Source: CAVTGO01 sp963734275
GTDB taxonomy: Bacteria > Actinomycetota > UBA4738 > HRBIN12
Reading direction: 5' to 3'
Assembly (NCBI GenBank): GCA_963734275.1
Contig: CAVTGO010000004.1
Location: 1 to 22,253, forward strand
Length of the DNA stretch: 22,253 nucleotides
A program made the position numbers and the translations under genes. The first letter of the stretch is position 1. Each line of letters starts with the position of its first letter. Shown here in pieces: positions 15,489-22,253 of this stretch. Under the pieces are notes generated by a model, which saw only the letters and a program-made list of their open reading frames with translations, made no database searches and was not told where the DNA came from.

Positions 15489-18196
15489 GTGGGTCACGAG
15501 CGCGATCTTCCGATCCTGCTGACGAGCTTCATCGGGCGCGAGACCGAACGTGTCGCCGTCTCGGATCTGCTCGATCGAGAGCGGCTCGTCACGCTGGCCG
15601 GACCCGGTGGATGTGGCAAGACGCGGCTCGCCTTGCAAGTCGCTGCTGAACGAGTCGGCCTCCATCCGAAAGGCGCCTCGTGGGTTGATCTGTCGAAGCT
15701 CGCCGACAATGACCTCGTCGTCGACGCCATCGCGTCGGCACTCGAGATCAGGGAGATGCCAGGGCGGCCGCTCACCACCACACTGGTTGACGAGCTGCAG
15801 GGTGGACATCTCCTCCTCCTCGACAACTGCGAGCATCTGGTCGATGCGTGCGCCAAGATCGCGCACGAGCTCGTGCGCTCGAGTCCCGGCCTCCGGATCC
15901 TCGCGACCAGTCGAGAGCCGCTGGGGATCGATGGCGAAGTCGTCTGGCGCGTGCCCTCCCTGGAACTTGCCGAGCCGGGCGCCCCGACCGAGGTGCTTGC
16001 TGCGAGCGAGTCCGTGCGCCTGTTCACCGACCGCGCGTCGCGCGTCAACCCGAGCTTCCGCCTCGGTGACGAGAACGTGGCGACCATCGACGAGATCTGC
16101 CGTCGGCTCGACGGCATGCCGTTGGCGATCGAGCTCGCGGCTGCGCGGGTCCGGATGATGACGCCCGACCAGATCGCGGACGGCCTCGGGGACCGGTTCC
16201 GCCTCCTCACCTCGCCGACACGAACCGTTCTTCCGCGACACCGGGCGCTCCGCGCATCCGTCGACTGGAGCCACGACCTGCTCTCCGATGAGGAGCGCGT
16301 GGCCTTGCGACGATTGGCGGTGTTCGGCGGCGGCTTCACGCTCGCGTCGGCCGAGGCCGTCTGCTCCGGCGACGGCATCGAGCCGCAGTCGATGCTCGAC
16401 CTCGTGTCGCCGTCTCGTCGACCGGTCGCTCGTGCAGGTCGATGGTGCTGGCCGGTACCGCTTGCTCGAAACGATCCGGCAGTATGCGCTGGACCGGCTG
16501 ATCCGCTCCGGGGAACACGACGCGACGCAGAACCGCCACCTCGAGTATTTCGTGCGAGTTGTTGAATGCGCCGAGCCGGAGATGGAAGCGGCTGGGCTCA
16601 TGGCATGGCTGCCGATCCTCGACGGCACCACGACGACCTGCGATCGCGCTCGATTGGAGCGTCCACACGAACCAGGGACGCCTCCTGCGCCTCGGCGGGG
16701 CCCTCTGGCTGTTCTGGGCAGCTCCGCGGTCACGTCTCCGAGGGCCGACGTCGTGCTGAGATGCCCTCGGCTTCGACGGGGTTGATCCGCAGCTGCGCGT
16801 GAACGTGCTCTCGGCGTCGCGGCGCTCGAGACCTATCACGGTGATCTGCCCGGCGTTACCGACGGTTCGCGAAGAAGCTCTGCGCGATCGCGCGGACGCT
16901 CGGCGACCACCGAGTCGAAGGTCGGGCCCTGGACACCCTCGTACGCGACGCGTTCCTCGACCCCCCGCTGCCCCGGCGATGTTCGAACGGAGTGCGAGCT
17001 CTCGGAGACGCCGGTGACAGTGCGTCCTGGCGGACGCGCTCAACGGGCTCGGCATCGCTGCGGTTCCTCGCCGGCGACCTTCCCGGGGTCGGCCCGCATT
17101 CGAGAGGGTCCCTCGTTACTCGCGCCAGAACGGGAACCCCAACACCTTGATGGTCGCGCTCGGCGTTCTCGGGTTACGTCGCGCGTTCCAAGGCCGGCTC
17201 GACGAGGCGGAGGGCCACGACCGAGAGCCTCGGGTTCGCCGCATCCTGCGTGATGACGTATTCACCGGACAGGGGCTGTTCGGTCTGGGATTGTCGAAGC
17301 CTTCGAGGCCGGCACGAGGAGGCGGAGCGCTCCTCGAGGAGAGCGTCGAGATCGGCAGAAGAGCCCGTTATGCTGGTCTTCGCCCTCGTGACCCGGGCGC
17401 TCGCGCGCTGGCTCAGGGCGAACATCGCCGGGTCGTGCGTCGGACGCCGCAGCCGCATTGCGCCTCGCGCACGAACTCGGGATGCCGTGGCCGACAGCGT
17501 GGAGCCTCTCTTTCCTGGCGCATGCTGCGCGGAGGAGGCGGTGATCTGAGATGGCGAGACGGCACCTCGCCGAGGCTCTCGAGGTTGAGACGTCTGTCGG
17601 GATGCGCTCCGATGTGGTCCTCGACGCACAGGCCAGACTCGCCCGGGCCGACGGAAACCTGCAGCTCGCCGGATCCTGCATCACGAGGCACTCAGGACCG
17701 CGAAGGCGTCCGAGAGCATCCTGCTCGTGCCGATGCAGCTCGAGGAACTTGCCAGACTGGCGTCGCTCGGCGGAAGCCACGCCGAGGCGGGGCGTCTGTT
17801 CGCGGCGGCGGACACGGCGCGGACCACCTTCGGCCTCGTGCGGTTCACGGTCGAGGAGGAGGCGTACCTGGCCGACGTCGGCGTCGATCACGCGACGCGC
17901 TCGGCAGGAGTTCCGTCGAGCATGCGGAGGGCAGCGAGATGTCCCTCGAGGATGCTCTCGCCTATGCCTCGCGCGGCCGCGGACCGCGCAACCGCCCAAC
18001 GACAGGCTGGGCGAGCCTGACGCCGACCGAGATCGAGGTCTGCGTCACGCGCCGAAGGGCTGACCAACCCGCAGATCGCCGAGCGTCTGTTCGTGTCCAG
18101 GAGCACTGTCAAGGTGCACCTCGCGCACTCTTCGCCAAGCTCGGCGTCTCCACGCGAGCCGAGCTCGCCGCCGTGGCTAGCAAGCGCGACCTCTGA
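15489..18196 (+). CDS. LuxR-type NB-ARC/ATPase regulator, disrupted by many frameshifts
   Basis: The first ~310 residues read cleanly: LPILLTSFIGRETERVAV, Walker A LAGPGGCGKTRLALQV, Walker B HLLLLDNCEHLVDAC, ILATSREPLGIDGEVVW, GMPLAIELAAARVRMM and RALRASVDWSHDLLSD. This is the NB-ARC-type ATPase of AfsR/LuxR-like regulators. From about 16410 the frame shifts repeatedly, but segments remain recognisable: RLVDRSLVQVDGAGRYRLLE, ALDWSVHTNQGRLLRLGGA, helical repeats through 16800-17900, and a C-terminal LuxR HTH (GLTNPQIAERLFVSRSTVKV and FAKLGVSTRAELAAVASKRD) at about 18050-18190, stop 18196. Start GTG 15489 is chosen because AGGAG lies eight bases upstream (15476-15480); ATG 15429 is in frame. 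The shifts are too many for a working gene as read, but conservation between them is high, so sequence error is plausible. Confidence 0.78.
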
Positions 18197-18248
18197 CGGA
18201 GTGGAGGCCCGAGATAGCCCATCTGGTCGATGTTCCGAGCGCCCGTCT

Positions 18249-18287
18249 CCGCGGCCCTTGCCCGGGAGCGGGCCGCCGGGCCCGCGG
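18249..18287. terminator. GC-rich inverted repeat between regulator and SnoaL-like gene
   Basis: CCGCGGCCC (18249-18257) pairs with GGGCCCGCGG (18278-18287) with one bulged base and a 20-base loop holding CCCGGG. No T-run follows. It may end transcription of the regulator or act in the leader of the next gene. Confidence 0.3.
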
Positions 18288-18304
18288 ACGGAAAGGAGAG
18301 CGAG

Positions 18305-18735
18305 ATGGCGACTCCTCGGAGAGAGCGGATGGCTTCGGAGACGCGTACAACGCGCACGATCTCGAGATCAACCCGTCGGCTACTTGGGGTCCGACGTCGT
18401 GCTCGTGGCGCCGGATGCCGGTGAGCTCAAGGGCGCGGACCAATTCCTCGGGTACATGAAAGGCTTCTTCGACGCCTTCCCCGACGCGAAGCTCGAGCCC
18501 GTGGCGGGCTATGACGCGGGCAACACGACGATCGACGAGTGGATCTTCCAGGGAACTCACACGGGCCCCCTGACCCTGCCCAACGGCAACACCATCGCCC
18601 CGACGGGCAAGCGGATCTCTGTGCCAGGGATCGATCTCGAGACATGCGACGAGGACGGCTCCTGATCGGAGACCGGCGTATTTCGATCAGCTCGAGTGCC
18701 TGACGCAACTCGGCCTCGTGCCTGAAGCGACGTGA
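18305..18735 (+). CDS. SnoaL-like (NTF2-fold) polyketide-cyclase-type protein, frameshifted
   Basis: ATG 18305 follows AAGGAGAG at six bases. The expected protein is about 140 residues, spread over three frames: MATPRRE, then (shift near 18327) ADGFGDAYNAHDLEINPSAT, then (shift near 18385) SDVVLVAPDAGELKGADQFL with GYMKGFFDAFPDAKLEPVAG, IDEWIFQGTHTGPLTLPNGN and GKRISVPGIDLETCDEDG, then (shift near 18660) YFDQLECLTQLGLVPEAT with the stop at 18735. These are the standard blocks of ester-cyclase/SnoaL-like NTF2-fold proteins. The open frame alone would stop early at 18665. The family includes polyketide cyclases and many small enzymes of unknown substrate. It follows the second regulator in the same direction, 108 bases on. 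Confidence 0.78.
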
Positions 18736-18775
18736 TCTCAGGCAGTCCGCGGACAGGCCAGCGGGGGGGCCCTGC

Positions 18776-20013
18776 TCAGCGACGGATCCTCCAGGCGATC
18801 CCAGCGATCGGCAGCCTGATATCGAAGCGTGACCCGGACGATGGCCGGCTCGAAACCTCGATCGTGCCGCCGAGCGCGCGGACGATCCGATCCGCGAGCG
18901 ATAGCCCCAGACCGAAGCCGTTCCCAGAACGAGCGGGGTCCACTCGATAGAACGGGTCGAAGACGTGCTGCACGTGTTCGGCTGAGATCCCTTCGCCCGT
19001 GTCCTGGACCGAGAGATGCACGCCTGATTGGTTGCCGACGCCCCTCCACCCGGATCATCCCGCCGGGCGGTGTGTGGCGAACGGCGTTCCCAAGGAGGTT
19101 CTGCAACACCCGCTGCACGTGGGGGGATACGAGCACTTCCGCCGCGCCGCCGAGGTCGACCGTGACCTGGACAGCCATTTTCGTCTGCCACCATCTTCAC
19201 CGTCGAGATGGAGGAGGTGACGATCCCGGCGAGTCGGACGCGGTCGCCTTCTGGATCCACTTGGATCTCGTCGACACGGACGAACTCCAGGAGGTCGTCC
19301 ACGAGGGATGACAAGCGCCCCACCGCTCGGAGCATCTCGCCCGCGTACCGACGCACCGTGGGCAGATCCTCAACGACACGGTCGTCGGATCGCCTCAGCC
19401 ATCGCACGCAGGTTCGAGAGTGGCGTCCTGAGGTCGTGTGACGCCGCCGTGATCAAGTCGCGCCGGAGACGATCGATCTGCTGTTCCCGGTTCCGAACGC
19501 TTTGCAGCCGTTCCGCCGTCTCGTCGACGGTGGACGCGAGTCTGTCGAGCTCGGCGCCGGCATCGATGGGACCCACGCGAGCGGAGAGGTCGCCGCCACC
19601 GATGGTCTCGGCCGTTCGCGTGATCTGATCGAGGGCGGAGACGGAGTTTCGCGCGGAGACGAACGCAGCGGCAAGCCCGGCTGCGCCGGCGTGGCCCAGA
19701 ACGACCGAGATCATCGTTGCAGCGCGGGCCGAGACGACCATCGCCTGAGCGAGCGCCAGCAGGTTGCCGATCGCGACGAACGTGCCCACGGCCGCGATCG
19801 CAAGGTACCTCTGCCGGAGAGAAGTCCTTCGGAGGAGCCGGGACGCGAGCGTGGCGGCTGCGACCGTGACGATCGTCGCCGGCCCCAGGAGCATGGCAAG
19901 GCGTGTAAGCTCCGACGCCTTCATGCCCAGCGCGGCGGCGACCGCCAATGAGCCGATCACCCCCCGAGCGCCACCAATGCGAGGAGCATGGCGACTGGCT
20001 GGATCCGTCTCAC
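18776..20013 (-). CDS. Membrane sensor histidine kinase (frameshifted)
   Basis: About 412 residues if joined. The N-terminus has four hydrophobic segments (MLLALVALGG..., LAMLLGPATIVTVAAATLA, YLAIAAVGTFVAIGNLLALA, MISVVLGHAGAAGLAAAFV), then a HAMP-like linker ending ELDRLASTVDETAERLQSV, H-box SHDLRTPLSNLRAMAEAI, N-box RVLQNLLGNAVRHTPPGG, G1 DTGEGIS, G2 NGFGLGLSLADRIVRALGG, and C-terminus FDIRLPIAGIAWRIRR. Shifts lie at a C6 run at about 19961-19966, at about 19390, 19180 and 19030. The start GTG 20013 overlaps the response regulator stop (GTGA), the usual coupling of a two-component pair. It should sense an unknown signal and phosphorylate the neighbouring regulator. Confidence 0.8.
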
Positions 20014-20680
20014 GGCTCGAAGCGGTAGCCCACGCCCCAAACGGTCAGGATGTGACGTGGATCGGAGGGATCCGGTTCGATCTTCTCCCGGAGCCTGCGT
20101 ACGTGGACCGTCACCGTGGACGAATCTCCATGCCACGCGCTGTCCCAGACCTGTTCAAGGAGCTCGAACCGTCTGAAGGCTCTGCCCGGGTGGGATGTCA
20201 AGAGCTCGAGGAGATCGAACTCTTTCCTGGTGAGCGGGATCAGCGTCCCTTCACGCCTCACCTCCCGGCGTCCCGAGTCGATCTCCAGTGGCCCGACAAC
20301 GATCGGTTCGCCGTCCTTGTCGCCTGAGGGCCGGGCACGGCGGCGGAGGACACCCTCGGATCCTGGCAACAACCTCGCGGGGGGAGAACGGCTTGGTCAC
20401 GTAATCGTCGGCGCCCCGTTCCAGCCCGACAACCGGTCGGACTCCTCGCTCTTGGCGGTGAGCATCAGGATCGGCAGGTCGAGTTCCATGCGGAAGCGGC
20501 GGAAACTCGAACCGTCGATCTTCGGCAGCATGAGGTCGAGCACGACGAGGTCGGGTCGAAACCGCTCCGCGAGCTCAACCGCCGTCTCGCCGTCCGAGGC
20601 GACGTCACGCGGAATCCTTCGCGCTCAAGGTATCTACTGAGCACGTCGCGGACGATCTCCTCGTCGTCCACGACCAGCAC
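20010..20680 (-). CDS. OmpR-type response regulator (frameshifted)
   Basis: Receiver domain: VLVVDDEEIVRDVLSRYLER with the acidic pair, DLVVLDLMLPKIDG with the phospho-accepting Asp, ILMLTAKSEESD and DDYVTKPFSPRE with the conserved Lys. Then an OmpR/PhoB winged helix: GPLEIDSGRREVRREG, LTRKEFDLLELLTSHPGRAF, VTVHVRRLREKIEP and HILTVWGVGYRFEP, stop 20010. Shifts occur at about 20605, 20415-20440 and 20365-20385; the DNA-binding part from 20372 down is intact. The start is uncertain: GTG 20680 has AGGGAGG 11 bases upstream, while GTG 20692 lies right against that site. It is the partner of the sensor kinase that follows with a GTGA overlap. Target genes cannot be read from the sequence. Confidence 0.8.
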
Positions 20681-20772
20681 GCGGTCTCCCACCTCCCTAT
20701 CTTGACCTGCTGACAACGGAACCGCCCAGGTCAGCGGCCGCTGGCGGGCGCCGGGCCGGCCGTGCGGGGGGC

Positions 20773-21207
20773 CTACGCCGGGATCACGGGGCACACGAAC
20801 CTCGTGACCTCGAAGGTCGTCGCTCCACCGGCATCCGGATCGGCGAGGACAGCCGCGATCTCGTCGTTCGTGTCGATCACACCATCGGATCCGCCATGCT
20901 GGGTGACGGCATCCGCGTACGAGGTGTTCCACTCGATGCCTTCCACGATCCAGCGCCCGCCGTTGTAGCCCCTGTCACCGGGCGCGGCCGTGGCGACGTT
21001 CATCTGGGCGCCGAAGAACTCGTAGATCGTGTCGAAGGAGTGGTCCGGAGCACCCGTTCGGGTGAGGTCGGTCGGCGTGGCGACCGTCCGATACACGGTG
21101 CCGTTCACGAAGAACGCGGGGCCTGGAGGGCCGACCCTCGCGAGGGCGGCGGCTGGGACCGCGCTCACAGCGAGGGCCGTCCCGACCATCACGATCATCC
21201 TCTTCAC
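20773..21207 (-). CDS. Small secreted protein of unknown function
   Basis: A 144-residue protein with a signal peptide: VKRMIVMVGTALAVSAVPAAALA with a likely cleavage after ALA at about residue 23. The mature part has FFVNGTVYRTVATPTDLTRT, FDTIYEFFGAQMNVATAAPG, GGRWIVEGIEWNTSY and ends FVCPVIPA with a single Cys. I do not recognise a domain. Start GTG 21207 has GGAGG seven bases upstream; GTG 21213 is two codons earlier and too close to that site. The gene is intact. It lies 80 bases before the response regulator start on the same strand and could share its transcript, but I see no clear link in function. Confidence 0.72.
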   Translation of the reverse strand: MKRMIVMVGTALAVSAVPAAALARVGPPGPAFFVNGTVYRTVATPTDLTRTGAPDHSFDTIYEFFGAQMNVATAAPGDRGYNGGRWIVEGIEWNTSYADAVTQHGGSDGVIDTNDEIAAVLADPDAGGATTFEVTRFVCPVIPA

Positions 21208-21339
21208 TGTCACTCCTCCCCTCTCTGAGCGGCTCTCGTTCCGCTCGGTGTCGTTCTTCTAGTCTCGGGACGGGTTGATGACGGCCCACGGACGAGGACC
21301 TTTCGAGATGCTTACTTCTGGATGAGCGGGTCGGCGAGA

Positions 21340-21781
21340 TCAGGCCGAGACCGGCTCCCACACCATCTCGCTCACCGACAACACGACGTCGAAGCCGGAG
21401 CCGTTCGCCTGTCGTCTGACCTCGCCTTCGACCGCGCACACCCGGTCGTTGAGCCATCTGTAGCGCTCATCCTCGCTCGTGTGCTGCGCGATCCAGAGGA
21501 GGCTGCGCATGCCCGTGTCGGTCAGGGTCGCCAGCCCCTCCCAGTGGAACAGGATCGTCCCGCCGTCATCGGTCTCGAGCACCCCGCGGAACTCCGGCTC
21601 GAGCGCGCCGTCGACCCGACGCCGCGGGAAGTTCGCGGCGCGGTACCGTGCCGAGAGGCGGCCTTCAGCCAGCCCTCGGCGATCAGGAAGCTCTGTGCCT
21701 CAGTACCGGACCCGCCTTCCCGGGTGACGTTCCACGCCTCGGGCGTGGTGAACGTCACCCGGTAGAGGGTTCGAGCCGCAT
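21340..21781 (-). CDS. DUF3237-like protein (two frameshifts)
   Basis: Joined frames give about 147 residues: MRL, then TLYRVTFTTPEAWNVTREGG, FLIAEG, GRLSARYRAANFPRRRVDGA, LEPEFRGVLETDDGGTILFH, DERYRWLNDRVCAVEGEV and FDVVLSVSEMVWEPVSA. The pattern LETDDG...(L/I)F and DxRYxWLN near the end is that of DUF3237, a barrel-like family of unknown activity. Shifts are at about 21665 and just after the start (about 21772). The ATG at 21781 shares one base with the stop of the upstream lactonase-like gene (TGATG), implying coupled translation. No signal peptide. Possibly works with the upstream beta-propeller on a shared substrate; inference. Confidence 0.65.
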
Positions 21782-22253
21782 CAGCGCGCCGCCAACCCTG
21801 CGACCGTCGTCGGGACGCCGTCCCAGGCACCGAGCATCGAGAGGTGTCCGCGCCCGTCGACCGACCAGCCCACGATCTGGCCCTGGTCGGCGTCGATCGC
21901 GTAGAGGAACCGACCGTCATCCGACAGGTCTTCGTCACGGAGTCCGGAGCGACCGTCCTCCGTGACGCCCGCGGTGGCGTCCTCGAGTGTGAGCCCGCCA
22001 TCCATGTCGATCGCGTAGCGCGATACGGCGCCGTCCGCGAAGTTGGTGGTGAAGGCGTAGCGCCCGTCGTTCGAGATCACGGCCCAGCAGATCTCGCTGC
22101 GACCGTTACCCACGCTCGCGGTACCCGGCGTGATCGTGTCGCCGTCCACGCGGTAACTCGACGCCGCGGCCGCGCCCTTCTCGGCGCGGAAGGCCTCGGT
22201 CACGACGAGCGTCCCGTTCGACGAGATGGCGAACCCGTACGGCGTCGCACCGA
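21781..22253 (-). CDS. Lactonase-like beta-propeller protein, C-terminal part (cut by window edge)
   Basis: The frame is open from the right edge and ends at TGA 21781-21783, giving about 156 residues; the start lies beyond the window. Repeats typical of the 6-phosphogluconolactonase/lactonase seven-bladed propeller are seen: GATPYGFAISSNGTLVVTEA, CWAVISNDGRYAFTTNFADG, VSRYAIDMDGGLTLEDATAG, DEDLSDDGRFLYAIDADQGQ and VGWSVDGRGHLSMLGAWDGV. The end AGLAAR matches usual C-termini of this family. Some members are lactonases, others have no known activity, so the reaction is uncertain. The ATG 22203 is internal to a blade and is not the start. It overlaps the DUF3237-like gene by one base. Confidence 0.82.
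   Translation of the reverse strand, partial: GATPYGFAISSNGTLVVTEAFRAEKGAAAASSYRVDGDTITPGTASVGNGRSEICWAVISNDGRYAFTTNFADGAVSRYAIDMDGGLTLEDATAGVTEDGRSGLRDEDLSDDGRFLYAIDADQGQIVGWSVDGRGHLSMLGAWDGVPTTVAGLAAR

Noticed and set aside
15141..16733. Minus-strand 530-codon frame over the tRNA remnant and second regulator
   Set aside because: Its end (EEVGGSNPPAPTS) is the well-known translation of a tRNA gene and the rest is antisense to the NB-ARC domain.
20465..20932. 155-codon minus-strand frame reaching upstream of the response regulator
   Set aside because: Only the part from about 20692 down matches a receiver domain; the upstream part is antisense-like filler overlapping the end of the secreted protein gene.
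1..22253. CRISPR array, insertion-sequence ends or transposase
   Set aside because: No regularly spaced repeats and no frame with transposase motifs; the repeats seen are single pairs.

Overview
The window is high-GC DNA (roughly two thirds G+C through most of its length). It carries actinobacterial-type families (a small acidic DUF5709-like protein, DUF2007, nSTAND/WD40 debris, large LuxR-type ATPase regulators), long antisense open frames, and GTG as well as ATG starts. An actinomycete or a related high-GC lineage such as Chloroflexota from an environmental assembly fits best; species cannot be named. Many genes are interrupted by one-base shifts while the protein family stays readable in a neighbouring frame, several times at a C or G run. 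This looks more like residual sequencing indels than old decay, although decay cannot be excluded.

Layout. 1-4.0 kb is a patchwork: the 3' end of an unknown gene (+), a ~750-base stretch of lower GC without a recognisable gene, an aminoglycoside-phosphotransferase-like gene (-) with a substituted metal-binding residue, a small Cys-rich membrane protein (-), a frameshifted GNAT acetyltransferase (-), the C-terminal end of a WD40 propeller protein (-), and the C-terminal end of a DHFR/RibD-like reductase (+). The last two are both cut at the same point near 3725.

4.2-14.2 kb is the best preserved part: nine genes on the minus strand. They start with a 944-residue LuxR-family ATPase regulator and continue with a secreted type-B carboxylesterase, a membrane protein, two alpha/beta-hydrolases, an EHN-type epoxide hydrolase, a thioredoxin-fold protein with a CINW motif, a DUF5709-like acidic protein and a DUF2007 protein. 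Gaps from the membrane protein onward are short (6 to 62 bases). An SDR-like gene lacking the YxxxK pair runs the other way from the regulator. A CCAGGGA-type motif recurs in the divergent region and before the esterase. I infer a regulated ester/epoxide/xenobiotic-handling operon.

15.1-15.5 kb holds the 3' half of a tRNA-Val(GAC) next to a perfect hairpin, a possible integration scar. 15.5-18.2 kb is a second LuxR-type ATPase regulator broken by many shifts, followed by a SnoaL-like gene (+). 18.8-22.25 kb is minus-strand: a lactonase-type beta-propeller (cut by the window edge), a DUF3237-like gene overlapping it, a small secreted protein, and an OmpR-type response regulator with its sensor kinase overlapping at a GTGA junction.
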